From positions 62,001-126,000 of the forward strand of contig NZ_BLAF01000016.1 of NCBI RefSeq assembly GCF_009687885.1: 64,000 nt of DNA, read 5' to 3'. The notes beneath the pieces are model-generated. The model had not been told where the DNA came from. It saw nothing but the letters and a program-made list of their open reading frames with translations, and did not search any database. A program made the position numbers and the translations under genes. This document shows positions 1 through 8,349 of the stretch, one piece after another (positions within the stretch are counted from its first letter, which is position 1; each line of letters opens with the position of its first letter). The DNA is from Acrocarpospora pleiomorpha (GTDB taxonomy: Bacteria > Actinomycetota > Actinomycetes > Streptosporangiales > Streptosporangiaceae).

Positions 1-16
1 GAGCGCGCGCCCGCTC

Positions 17-35
17 CAGGGGTACAGAACCCCTG
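17..35. terminator. Short hairpin upstream of the first gene
   Basis: A 7-bp inverted repeat (CAGGGGT / ACCCCTG) with a 5-nt loop lies just before the ribosome binding site of the SDR gene. It could end a transcript from the left or sit in a leader; no T-run follows. Confidence 0.35.
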
Positions 36-56
36 ATAGCCGCAGAGGAGAGCGAT

Positions 57-794
57 ATGAGGCTTGCCGGGGCCCGCGTTCTGATTACCGGCGCGTCTTC
101 GGGAGTTGGGGCGGCGACCGCGCGGGTGATGGCCGAGGCCGGCGCGCGGCTGGTGCTGGCGGGGCGGGACAAGGCGCGGCTGGAGGCGGTTGCCGCCGAG
201 ACCGGTGGATGTGTCGTGGTCTCGGATGTCATGGACGGCGTGGATGAGCTCGCCGAACGGGCGGGTGCCGTCGATGTGCTGGTCAACAACGCGGGAGTGG
301 GGTGGGCGGGGCCTCTGGCGGGGATGCCGCAGCAGCGGGCCGACGAGTTGGTGGCGGTCAACATGGCCGCGCCGATTCAGCTGACCCGGCTGTTGCTGCC
401 GGGGATGGTGGCAAAGGGTGAGGGACACATCGTCTTCGTCGCGTCGATCGCCGGTGCGATCGGGGTGGGGAACGAGGCGGTGTACTCGGCGACCAAGGCG
501 GGCTTGCTGGTCTTCGCCGAGGCGCTCCACCACGAACTCCGCGGGTCCCGGCGGGTCGGCGTGTCGACGGTGCTGCCCGGCGTGGTGGACACACCCTTCT
601 TCGACCGGCGCGGCGCCGGGTACGAGCGGCGCTGGCCCCGGCCGATCCCACCCGAGCGGGTGGCCCGCGCGATCGTGACGGCCATCCGCCGGGGCCGGGC
701 CGAATCGTACGTGCCGGCGTGGCTTCGCCTGCCGGCCCGACTGCGGGGGGCGGCACCCGGACCGTTCCGCAGGCTCGCGCGGCCGCTCGGGTAG
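57..794 (+). CDS. SDR family NAD(P)-dependent oxidoreductase
   Basis: A 245-aa short-chain dehydrogenase/reductase. The N-terminal Rossmann motif TGASSGVG (residues about 11-18), the NNAG motif and the catalytic YSATK (Tyr and Lys four apart) are all present, so the enzyme should be active. The C-terminal third is rich in Arg and Pro and has no recognisable extra domain. A strong ribosome binding site (GAGGAGAG) lies a few bases before the ATG. It converges on the hopanoid operon, with its stop one base from the hpnH stop. The substrate cannot be read from sequence; a role near hopanoid or lipid metabolism is only suggested by position. Confidence 0.9.
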   Translation: MRLAGARVLITGASSGVGAATARVMAEAGARLVLAGRDKARLEAVAAETGGCVVVSDVMDGVDELAERAGAVDVLVNNAGVGWAGPLAGMPQQRADELVAVNMAAPIQLTRLLLPGMVAKGEGHIVFVASIAGAIGVGNEAVYSATKAGLLVFAEALHHELRGSRRVGVSTVLPGVVDTPFFDRRGAGYERRWPRPIPPERVARAIVTAIRRGRAESYVPAWLRLPARLRGAAPGPFRRLARPLG

Positions 795-795
795 G

Positions 796-1800
796 TCAGC
801 CGCTGCGGGCCGCGCGCAGGGACTCCTTCAGGGAGGCGAGAGTGGCGAAGACGGCGGTGGGTTCGTAGCCGCAGTGGGCCATGCAGTTGGCGCAGCGCGG
901 GTCGCGTCCCCGGCCGTAGGAGTCCCAGTCCGTCTCCTCGATCAGCTCCCGGTACGTGCGGGCGTAGCCGTCCGCCATCAGATAGCACGGGCGTTGCCAG
1001 CCGAACAGCGAATAGGACGGGATCGCCCATGCCGTACAGGGGAAGTCGACCTTGCCTTCGAGGAAGTCGAGGAAGAGCGGAGAGTGGTTGAAGCGCCAGC
1101 GGCGGCGGTTGCCGTCGGCGAAGGCCTTGCGGAACAGCTCGCGGATCTGCCGCACCCCGAGGAAGTGCTCCTGGTCGGGCGCCTTCTCGTAGGCGTACGC
1201 CGGGGAGATCATCATCTGGTCCACGGACAGCTCGTCGTTGAGGTAGTTGAGCACCTCGATGACCGTCTGCGGCGTGTCGGTGCTGAAGAACGTGGTGTTC
1301 GTGGTGACCCGGAAGCCGCGCCGCCGGCACTCGCGGATGGCGGCGACCGCCTCGTCGAACACGCCGTCCTTGCGTACCGACGCGTCGTGGCGTTCCCGGA
1401 GGCCGTCGATGTGCACCGTCCACGCGAAGTACCGGGACGGCACGAACTGGTCGAGCTTCTTCGGGATGAGCAGGGCGTTGGTGCACAGGTAGACGTACTT
1501 GCGGCGGGCGGTGAGCTCCCTGACGATGTCCGCGATCTGGGGGTGCATGAGCGGTTCCCCGCCCGCGATCGACACCATGGGGGCGCCGCTCTCCTCGACC
1601 GCGGCGACGGCCTGGTCCACGGGCATGCGCTGTTTCAGCACGTCGGCGGGATGCTGGATCTTGCCGCAGCCCGCGCAGGCGAGGTTGCAGGCGAACAGCG
1701 GCTCCAGCTCGACCAGCAGCGGGAACTTCGCCCGCCGCCGGAGCTTCTGGCGGAGGATGTAGCCACCGATGCTGAGACTCTGGCGGATCGGGATCGTCAT
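796..1800 (-). CDS. hpnH: Adenosyl-hopene transferase HpnH (radical SAM)
   Basis: A 334-aa radical SAM enzyme that joins a 5'-deoxyadenosyl radical to diploptene, making adenosylhopane, the first step of hopanoid side-chain extension. The radical SAM cysteines are in CNLACAGCGK (CxxxCxxC, about residues 36-43), followed by the SPASM-like C-terminal Cys residues around CANCMAHCGYEP. The N-terminus MTIPIRQSLSIGGYIL matches the usual HpnH start. Its ATG overlaps the stop of the upstream phosphorylase gene (ATGA), so translation is likely coupled. It is the last gene of the hopanoid operon. Confidence 0.95.
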   Translation of the reverse strand: MTIPIRQSLSIGGYILRQKLRRRAKFPLLVELEPLFACNLACAGCGKIQHPADVLKQRMPVDQAVAAVEESGAPMVSIAGGEPLMHPQIADIVRELTARRKYVYLCTNALLIPKKLDQFVPSRYFAWTVHIDGLRERHDASVRKDGVFDEAVAAIRECRRRGFRVTTNTTFFSTDTPQTVIEVLNYLNDELSVDQMMISPAYAYEKAPDQEHFLGVRQIRELFRKAFADGNRRRWRFNHSPLFLDFLEGKVDFPCTAWAIPSYSLFGWQRPCYLMADGYARTYRELIEETDWDSYGRGRDPRCANCMAHCGYEPTAVFATLASLKESLRAARSG

Positions 1801-2417
1801 GGTCGCACTTCCTTGTGAAGGGTGGAGCGGACGGCTCGGGCAGGCGGCGGACCGGTGTCCGCGGCCCACCGCAGCAGGGCCGGGCCGATCCGGTGCAGCG
1901 CCCGGCGGGCCAGGTTGACGCGGCACGGCATGGCCGGGCTGAACAGCGACGCCCGGGGCGTGTCGACGATGACGCGCACCGCCGCCAGCGGATGGCCGGA
2001 CGCCGCCGCTGCGAGCGGGCCGGTCTCCATGTCGACCGCGTGCGCTCCGCCCGCCGCGAGGCGCCGGCGCTCGGCCCCCACCACCACGTGGCCGCTGGTC
2101 AGCAGTGTGCCGGTCCGTACGGGCAGGCCCGCCCGGGCCAGTTCGGCGGCGAGCCGGGCCGCCGACGGGCAGGGGACCACCCGCCCGGCGAACCGGACCT
2201 CGTCCGCGACGAACACCTCCCCCGGGCGGAGGCTCGCGTCGAGCGCTCCCCCGAACCCGACGACGGCCAGCGCGTCGTACGGCGGCAGGGTCGCCGCGGC
2301 ACGCCCGGCCCGGCGCGGCCCCGGCCCGGTACGGAGCACCCGTACGTCTGGGGAAAGGCCGCGCCTGACCGCCCACGCCTCGATCCCGAGTGCGGCGCAG
2401 ACCAGCAGACCGGTCAT
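1797..2417 (-). CDS. hpnG: Hopanoid-associated phosphorylase HpnG
   Basis: A 206-aa nucleoside-phosphorylase-family protein. In hopanoid clusters HpnG removes adenine from adenosylhopane, giving phosphoribosylhopane. The family signature is seen as the glycine-rich VVGFGGAL segment, the DMETGPLA segment (the Glu that contacts ribose) and the C-terminal VIVDTPR. The start overlaps the shc stop and the stop overlaps the hpnH start, so the three are coupled. At about 206 aa it is within the short range of the family. No later side-chain genes (such as the aminotransferase of aminobacteriohopanetriol synthesis) follow in this window. Confidence 0.88.
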   Translation of the reverse strand: MTGLLVCAALGIEAWAVRRGLSPDVRVLRTGPGPRRAGRAAATLPPYDALAVVGFGGALDASLRPGEVFVADEVRFAGRVVPCPSAARLAAELARAGLPVRTGTLLTSGHVVVGAERRRLAAGGAHAVDMETGPLAAAASGHPLAAVRVIVDTPRASLFSPAMPCRVNLARRALHRIGPALLRWAADTGPPPARAVRSTLHKEVRP

Positions 2418-4357
2418 GACGGCTCCCCCGAGCGCAGGTAGCGGCCAAGGGCGCTGATCGGGAAGACGAGCCGGTAGAGGTGGTAGTTGATATAGAAATC
2501 GCGGGGGAAGCCGGTCCCGGTGAAGTGCGGCTCGTCCCAGGTGCCGTCCGGTCGCTGCCGCTCGACCAGCCACCGTACGCCCCCTTCGACCGCCGCCGAG
2601 CGTTCCCCGGCGGCGAGCAACGCCAGCAGCGCCCACGCCGTCTGTGACGGCGTCGACTCCCCGCGGCCGACCCAGGCGGGATCGGCGTAGGAACGCAGGT
2701 CCTCGCCCCAGCCGCCGTCGTCGTTCTGGTGGCGCTCCAGCCAGGCGACCGCCCGGCGCACACAACGCGCCTGCGGGCGTACCCCTGCCGCGACCAGGGC
2801 GGGGACCGCTGCGCCGGTGCCGTAGACGTGGTTGGCGCCCCACCGGCCGAACCACGAGCCGTCCGCCTCCTGCGCCTTCAGCAGCCAGAGGACCCCGCGC
2901 CGCAGGGCCGGGTCGCCGGCCGGCCGCTCGTGGGCCAGCGCCTCGACGACGTGGGCGGTCACGTCGGCCGACGGCGGGTCGATGACCGCGCCGAAGTCGC
3001 AGAACGGCAGCTTGGCGCAGAGCGCGCGGGTGTTGTCGGCGTCGAAGGCCGCGAAGCCGCCGTCCCGCGAGGCCATGCCGGCCATCCATCGCAGGGCGCG
3101 GTCGATCGCCGGGCGGGCGCCGGGGCGGTGGGTCCGGCGCAGCGCGAGGACCACCTCCGCGGTGTCGTCGGTGTCGGGGTAGATGTCGTTGTCGAACTCG
3201 AACGCCCAGCCGCCGGGCGGCAGCGAGGGCCGCCGGACCGACCAGTCCCCCGGGGTGGTGATCTCCTGGGTCAGCAGCCAGTCGGCGCCCTCGGCGACGG
3301 CCGGATGGTCGGCGGCGACTCCCGCGTCCAGGAGGGCGTTGACGGCGAGCGCGGTGTCCCACACGGGCGACTGGCAGGCCTCCACCCGGCGGCCCTGGTG
3401 GTCCCGGATGGTGAACCGGTCGAGCCCGGCGAGGCCCCGGGCCATGACGGGATGGTCGAGGCGGTACCCGGACAGGCGCAGCGCGATGAGCGAGTACACC
3501 CAGGGGGGCTGGATGCCGCCCCAGGATCCGTCGAGCTCCTGCCGGGCGGCGATCCAGTTCACGGCGCGGCGGAGGGCCACTTCTCGGGGTGCCTTCAGCG
3601 GCTGCCGTTCATAACGGTGCAGAACGCGGTCGAGGCGGGCGAACGCGACCTCCCAGCCTGTCCGGGCGTGCTGCCGCGCCGGGCGGCCGGTGCGCAGTTC
3701 GGCCAGGTCGAACGGGAGCGGGCAGACCGGCCGGTGCGCGCTCACCACGGTGAGCGGGACGATCGTCTGGCGGGCCCAGCACGCCCAGTCGTAGATGTTC
3801 AGCGGGAACCAGGACGGCAGGAACATCAGCTCGGGCGGGAGGACCGGCAGGTCCGCCCACGACCACTGCCCGAACATGGCGAGCCAGATCCGGGTGAAGA
3901 CCCGCGTCGCCTCGATGCCGCCCGACCGGCGGACGAATTCCGCGGCGGCGCGCAGGTGCGCGGCCTCGGCCGGGTCGCCGGCGAGCCGGAGCGCGACGTA
4001 GGCCTCGACGGTGGTGGACAGGTCGCCGGGGCCGCCGTGGAAATTGGCCCAGGTCCCGTCGTCCCGCTGCTGGGCGCGGATCCAGCGGGCCGCCTCGGCC
4101 GTGTCACGTTCGGTCCTGATGCCGAGGAACTCCCGGAGCAGCAGGTCCTCGGCGTCCATGGTCACGTTGGTCTGCAGTTCGCCCTTCCACCACCCTTCGC
4201 CGGAGCGCAGGGCGATCAGGTGGTCGCACGCCCGGTCGAGGGCGCGCGCGGTGGCCATGTCAGTGACCCCGGGATCCAGCCGAGCGACCGTCTCACGCAG
4301 GACCGGCTCGACCAGCTCCCTGGCGGCCGCCGGCTGCGGCGGAACGGGCGGGGTCAT
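2414..4357 (-). CDS. shc: Squalene-hopene cyclase
   Basis: A 647-aa terpene cyclase that protonates and folds squalene into hopene/hopanol at the membrane. The catalytic DxDD motif is visible as DTDD (in DIYPDTDDTAE, about residue 371). Several QW repeats occur, for example QELDGSWGG, QEADGSWFG, QNDDGGWGE and QRPDGTWDE. Length fits bacterial SHC (about 630-680). The ATG overlaps the hpnE stop. Upstream in-frame sequence belongs to the previous gene, and the start MTPPVPPQPAAARELV was chosen for this overlap and for family length. Confidence 0.97.
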   Translation of the reverse strand: MTPPVPPQPAAARELVEPVLRETVARLDPGVTDMATARALDRACDHLIALRSGEGWWKGELQTNVTMDAEDLLLREFLGIRTERDTAEAARWIRAQQRDDGTWANFHGGPGDLSTTVEAYVALRLAGDPAEAAHLRAAAEFVRRSGGIEATRVFTRIWLAMFGQWSWADLPVLPPELMFLPSWFPLNIYDWACWARQTIVPLTVVSAHRPVCPLPFDLAELRTGRPARQHARTGWEVAFARLDRVLHRYERQPLKAPREVALRRAVNWIAARQELDGSWGGIQPPWVYSLIALRLSGYRLDHPVMARGLAGLDRFTIRDHQGRRVEACQSPVWDTALAVNALLDAGVAADHPAVAEGADWLLTQEITTPGDWSVRRPSLPPGGWAFEFDNDIYPDTDDTAEVVLALRRTHRPGARPAIDRALRWMAGMASRDGGFAAFDADNTRALCAKLPFCDFGAVIDPPSADVTAHVVEALAHERPAGDPALRRGVLWLLKAQEADGSWFGRWGANHVYGTGAAVPALVAAGVRPQARCVRRAVAWLERHQNDDGGWGEDLRSYADPAWVGRGESTPSQTAWALLALLAAGERSAAVEGGVRWLVERQRPDGTWDEPHFTGTGFPRDFYINYHLYRLVFPISALGRYLRSGEPS

Positions 4358-5691
4358 GTCGCCGCCACCCCCTGCCGCAGGTAACGCCTGGCCAGCCGGG
4401 CCGCTTGGAGTCCGCTGCGCACGGCGCCCTCCATCGTGTCGGGCCAGCCCGTGTCGGTCCACGCGCCGGCGAGGTACAGCCAGGGCAGCCGGGTGGCCGC
4501 CGGCGGCCGGAGCGCGCCGCTGCCCGGCCCTTGCCGGAAGGTGGCGCGCCGTTCCCTGGTCACGAAGAAGTCGGTGAGCGCCGCCCGCCGCGCCGCCGGG
4601 AACAGCAGCTCGAGCGCGGGCGCGAACTCGTTGCGGATCTTCGCGACCGGCAGGTCGATCCACCGGTCCGCGGCCGACACCGACACCGCGAGGTACTGGC
4701 CCGTGCCGAGCCCCGCGACCCGGGTCTTGTCGAAGACCCACTGCACGGGCGAGCCCACGACGGCGGCGAACGGCAGGCCGGTCACCCGGCGGTCGTAGAC
4801 GGCGTGCACGTTGACGATCGGGCTCGCGGACAGGCCGCTCCACCGGTCCCGATCGGGCGCCGCCTCGGCGGGGACGAGCCGCGCGGCCTGGTCGTGCGGG
4901 GTCGCCACGATGACGGCGTCCGCCGGGACGCGCACGCCGTCCACGACGATCGCCGGTCCCGGCCCGACCGCCGTGACCTTGGCCGACAGGCGGACCTCGC
5001 CGCCGCCGCGCCGGATGGCGGCCTGGGCGGCGGTGCCGTGCAGCTCGCCGAGGGGTGCGGCGGGCACGCCGATGTCGGCGGCGCCGGCGCGGCCGAGCAG
5101 GGCGGTCTTGAACACCATCGCCGCCGCCCCGAGCGCCACCTCCGTGCTGCCCGCGTTCAGCGCCGCCACCGTGAACAGGTCCCAGAGGGCCTGCCGGGCG
5201 GGGTCGCGCTGGCCGCAGGCGGTGAGCCAGCTCGCCAGGTCGATCCGGTCGAGCGCCCGGTCCGCCGGGTCGAGCCTGGCCAGCGCGAGCGAGGCGCGCA
5301 CCGCGCGGAGCCGGTCCGCCGGTGGCAGCAGGGAGTAGGTCGCGAGGGCGGGCATCAGATGGAGCGGCCCGGGGAGGGCGGCGCGGCGCAGGCGTCCGGT
5401 CCGCCCGTCCGGGGTGAGGACCCGGATGTCGAACCGGTCCTGCAGGCGCACCCGGTCCGCCACCCCGATCCGGTCGAGCAGCCCCCGGTAGGCCGTGCAG
5501 CAGCGCAGGAACACGTGCTGGCCGTTGTCCACCGACAGCCCGCCGCGGTCGAAGGAGTGCGTGGCGCCTCCCAGCCGGGGCCGCGCCTCGTACAGGGTGA
5601 CCGCGTGGCCCGCCCGTACCAGGGCCACGGCGGCGGAGATGCCCGCCAGCCCGCCGCCCACGATCGCGACCTTCGCCGGGGGGCCGTTCAC
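4354..5691 (-). CDS. hpnE: Hydroxysqualene dehydroxylase HpnE (FAD-dependent)
   Basis: A 445-aa FAD amine-oxidase/desaturase-fold protein. With HpnC and HpnD it forms the three-step bacterial route from farnesyl diphosphate to squalene; HpnE reduces hydroxysqualene. The dinucleotide-binding motif VGGGLAGISAA is at the extreme N-terminus, followed by YEARPRLGGATHSF. The C-terminal FAD motif is LAGAWTDTGWPDTMEGAVRSG. I chose a GTG start that overlaps the hpnD stop (GTGA), which gives the expected short lead before the FAD motif. Confidence 0.93.
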   Translation of the reverse strand: MNGPPAKVAIVGGGLAGISAAVALVRAGHAVTLYEARPRLGGATHSFDRGGLSVDNGQHVFLRCCTAYRGLLDRIGVADRVRLQDRFDIRVLTPDGRTGRLRRAALPGPLHLMPALATYSLLPPADRLRAVRASLALARLDPADRALDRIDLASWLTACGQRDPARQALWDLFTVAALNAGSTEVALGAAAMVFKTALLGRAGAADIGVPAAPLGELHGTAAQAAIRRGGGEVRLSAKVTAVGPGPAIVVDGVRVPADAVIVATPHDQAARLVPAEAAPDRDRWSGLSASPIVNVHAVYDRRVTGLPFAAVVGSPVQWVFDKTRVAGLGTGQYLAVSVSAADRWIDLPVAKIRNEFAPALELLFPAARRAALTDFFVTRERRATFRQGPGSGALRPPAATRLPWLYLAGAWTDTGWPDTMEGAVRSGLQAARLARRYLRQGVAAT

Positions 5692-6545
5692 CGGCTGAGT
5701 CCGGCCAGCGCGGAGGCCGCGACGTACGCCTTGCGCCACGAGGGCACCGACGACGTCGCGGCGAGCGCCCGCAGGGGGTGGGCGGCGATGCGTTCGAGCA
5801 GGGACCGGTAGATGCCGGCCATCGCCGCCGCGCATGCGGTGCTCCGCCGGTCGAGCATGGGCATCAGGCGCCTGCCCTGCTCGTACCACTCACGGGCCCG
5901 GCCGGCCTCGAACCGGATGAGCGCGGCCAGCCGCGGCGGCGGATCGGTGAACCTGCCGGAGACGTCCATCTCCAGCGTGCAGCCGAAGCGTTTCAGGTCC
6001 TCCGCCGGGAGGTAGATCCGTCCGGCGAGCCTGTCCTCGCGCACGTCACGCAGGATGTTGGTCAGCTGCAACGCCAGGCCCAGGGCGTCGGCCAGCGGCG
6101 CGGCCGCAGCCAGGTCGGCGGCGCCGAAGACGCCGAGGGAGAGCCGCCCGGTCGATCCGGCGACGCACCGGCAGTAGTCCAGCAGGTCGTCGAAGCTGTC
6201 GTAGGTCACGCCGCGCACGTCCGCGACGCACCCGTCGATGAGCTCGTCGAACGCGGTCAGCGGGATGGGAAAGCGCCGGGCCGCGTCGGCCAGGGCGACC
6301 AGGACGAGGTCGCCGTCGTCCGGCGCCGATCGGCGGAGCGAGGCGCGCGCCTGCTCCAAGCGTGCCAGCCGCTCGCCGACGGGTCCGTCACCGTCGCCGA
6401 TGTCGTCGATGCGGCGGGCGAAGGCGTACACGGCGCTGAGCGCCCGGCGTTTGGGCGCGGGCAGCAGCCGGATCCCGTAGGAGAAGTTCCGTGCCCGGGA
6501 GCGGACGATCTGCTCGCAACACCGGTACGCGTGGGATGTTGTCAC
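5688..6545 (-). CDS. hpnD: Presqualene diphosphate synthase HpnD
   Basis: A 285-aa trans-isoprenyl diphosphate synthase of the squalene/phytoene synthase family, condensing two farnesyl diphosphates into presqualene diphosphate. The first Asp-rich motif is RRIDDIGDGDG and the second is NILRDVREDRLAGRIYLP, both Mg-diphosphate binding. The GTG start overlaps the hpnC stop, and its stop overlaps the hpnE start. It is paralogous to the neighbouring hpnC, with the same fold and the same length. Confidence 0.95.
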   Translation of the reverse strand: MTTSHAYRCCEQIVRSRARNFSYGIRLLPAPKRRALSAVYAFARRIDDIGDGDGPVGERLARLEQARASLRRSAPDDGDLVLVALADAARRFPIPLTAFDELIDGCVADVRGVTYDSFDDLLDYCRCVAGSTGRLSLGVFGAADLAAAAPLADALGLALQLTNILRDVREDRLAGRIYLPAEDLKRFGCTLEMDVSGRFTDPPPRLAALIRFEAGRAREWYEQGRRLMPMLDRRSTACAAAMAGIYRSLLERIAAHPLRALAATSSVPSWRKAYVAASALAGLSR

Positions 6546-7399
6546 CGGAACCTCTTCCTGGTCATGACAAGAAGGCGCAGCCACCCGGCCAGCCACCGGC
6601 CGCGACGGGGCCGGACGGTCCGCCCGAGAACGTCGTAGCGGGCTCCTTCGAGCGCGGACAGGGCGGCCTGGCCGCCCGCGACGTAGCCCGCGACGGCCAC
6701 CCTGGCCGGACCGGTGAGGGCGGCGGCGAGCGGACGCCCGCGGGCCAGCAGCGCCGCGGCCCGCTCCGCCTGGATCGCCACCACCCGGCGCACCCGCACC
6801 GGCGTGGTACGGCCCGCGAGATCGTCCTCGGCGCAGCCGAACCGGCGCAGATCCTGGCCGGGCAGGTACACCCGCCCGCGGGCGTAGTCCTCCCTGGCGT
6901 CCTGGCAGTGCTCGATGATCTGCAGCGCGGAGCACACCCCGTCCGCCAGGCGCAGCCGCTGGGGATCCGCCGCGCCGAACACGTGCAGCACGATGTGCCC
7001 GACGGGGTTCGCCGACAGCGCGCAGTAGCCGAGCAGGTCGTCGAAGGTGGCGTACCGGGTGACCGACTGGTCGCGCCGGTTGGCCGCCACGAGCCGATGG
7101 AACGGCTCGGCCGGGATCGCGCACGCCTCCACCGTCCGGCGGAGCAGCCGGGTGGGCGCCAGCCGAGGGTCCGACCCGGCGTAGAGACGATCCAGGTCCG
7201 ATTCGACGGCGTCGAGCAGGCGCGACCGGTCCCCCGGCTCGGCCTCGTCGCCGATGTCGTCCAGGAACCGGACGAACACGTACACCGCCGAGAGGTGATC
7301 ACGGTAGCCGCGCGGCAGCAACCGCAAAGCGACGGGGAAATTTTCTGACCTGGCCTTTGCCAGAATTCCCCGAATGCTATTCAGCTGCGACGACGACAC
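6542..7399 (-). CDS. hpnC: Hydroxysqualene synthase HpnC
   Basis: A 285-aa squalene/phytoene-synthase-family enzyme converting presqualene diphosphate to hydroxysqualene. Visible motifs are RFLDDIGDEAEP (first Asp-rich) and EHCQDAREDYARGRVYLP (second). It is the first gene of the minus-strand hopanoid operon hpnC-D-E-shc-G-H. The GTG start gives SSSQLNSIRG and is near the end of the open frame. No dedicated polyprenyl diphosphate synthase gene is present in this operon, so farnesyl diphosphate must come from elsewhere. Confidence 0.94.
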   Translation of the reverse strand: MSSSQLNSIRGILAKARSENFPVALRLLPRGYRDHLSAVYVFVRFLDDIGDEAEPGDRSRLLDAVESDLDRLYAGSDPRLAPTRLLRRTVEACAIPAEPFHRLVAANRRDQSVTRYATFDDLLGYCALSANPVGHIVLHVFGAADPQRLRLADGVCSALQIIEHCQDAREDYARGRVYLPGQDLRRFGCAEDDLAGRTTPVRVRRVVAIQAERAAALLARGRPLAAALTGPARVAVAGYVAGGQAALSALEGARYDVLGRTVRPRRGRWLAGWLRLLVMTRKRFR

Positions 7400-7569
7400 A
7401 GACTCTGGATTTCCCGGAAAAGACCGGATAAACAGCGGCCTGCTCCTATTACGCCCACCTGATAGGGAATTTACAAATCACCACGCGACCAGCGGGAATA
7501 CGAAACGCGCCACGTCAAGAATTGACGGTCCAGCTGTTTCGGGGCATGCCCGGGTGGAAAAAACGGTGA
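7400..7569. promoter_or_regulatory. Hopanoid operon upstream region with a palindrome
   Basis: This 170-bp gap holds the promoter side of hpnC and is noticeably A/T-richer than its surroundings. A perfect 6-bp inverted repeat CGTCAA-GAA-TTGACG lies at 7513-7527 and could be an operator or a small terminator for the deacetylase gene, whose minus-strand stop is at 7570. No consensus promoter is claimed. Confidence 0.4.
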
Positions 7570-8349
7570 TCATCGCAACAAGGAGGACCCGTGGCCTTTG
7601 TCAGGGGAACCCGCGACGCCGTGGTCCCGCAGCGGCCCGACCCGCAGCCCCATCGCGTGGCAGCGGTCCACCAGCCGGGGCAGGGCGCCGAGCGCCGAAC
7701 GCCAGCGTTCACCGGCCCCGCTGAGATCGCAGTCGTGGAGCAGCAGGGTCGCGCCGCCCCGCAGGCCCGGCGTCAGCGTGGCCAGCACCGAGTCGGGGGT
7801 CGCCGAATCCGTCCAGTCCTTGCCCCAAGCCGTCCACAGCACCGGCCGCAGGGCCAGCCGCCGGACCGCGACCAGGGTCTCCCAGGAGAGCACGCCGTAC
7901 GGCGGCCGGTACCAGACGGGACGCGCCCCGGTCACCGACTCGACGAGGGCGGCGGCCCTGCCGATCTCCGCGGCCACCCGGCCCGGCCGGGTGGTCAGGG
8001 CGTTGTCGTGCCGCCAGCCGTGCACGGCCACCTCGTGCCCCTCCGCGACGATGGCACGTCCAAGGTCCGGATGGCGTTCGAGCGCCGTACCGAGGACGAA
8101 GAAGGTGGCCCGGCAGCCGAGCCGCCGCAACTCCGCCAGGAAACGCGGAGTCGACCGCGGATCCGGGCCGTCGTCGAAGGTCAGCGCCACATGGCCGGGA
8201 TCGCCGACCCCGCTGAGACCGGGCAGCCGGCGCCGTACGGAGGGCAGCCAGGTCGCGGCCGGGCCCGCGTGCAGCAGCCCCAGCCCGGCCACCGCCATCG
8301 GCAGGGCGAACCGGTTCACTCCGATCGCCGGGTGGAGGAGCGGTGACAC
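7570..8349 (-). CDS. Polysaccharide deacetylase family protein
   Basis: A 259-aa NodB-fold deacetylase (carbohydrate esterase 4). All core motifs are present: LTFDDGPDPRST (catalytic base and metal Asp), HGWRH (the metal HxxxH), YRPPYGVLSW and LLLHDCD. A hydrophobic stretch MAVAGLGLLHAGPAA near the N-terminus may be a membrane anchor. The annotated GTG at 8349 overlaps the divergent glycosyltransferase start by 7 bp; an internal ATG just before MAVAGLGLL is an alternative. It probably deacetylates a sugar on a lipid or wall polymer together with its divergent partner. Confidence 0.88.
   Translation of the reverse strand: MSPLLHPAIGVNRFALPMAVAGLGLLHAGPAATWLPSVRRRLPGLSGVGDPGHVALTFDDGPDPRSTPRFLAELRRLGCRATFFVLGTALERHPDLGRAIVAEGHEVAVHGWRHDNALTTRPGRVAAEIGRAAALVESVTGARPVWYRPPYGVLSWETLVAVRRLALRPVLWTAWGKDWTDSATPDSVLATLTPGLRGGATLLLHDCDLSGAGERWRSALGALPRLVDRCHAMGLRVGPLRDHGVAGSPDKGHGSSLLR

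Noticed and set aside
7591..8346. Long plus-strand frame preceded by AAGGAGG and a GTG
   Set aside because: It is exactly antisense to a deacetylase with all catalytic motifs, and its translation is Arg/Pro/Gln-rich shadow text. The good ribosome binding site seems to be chance.
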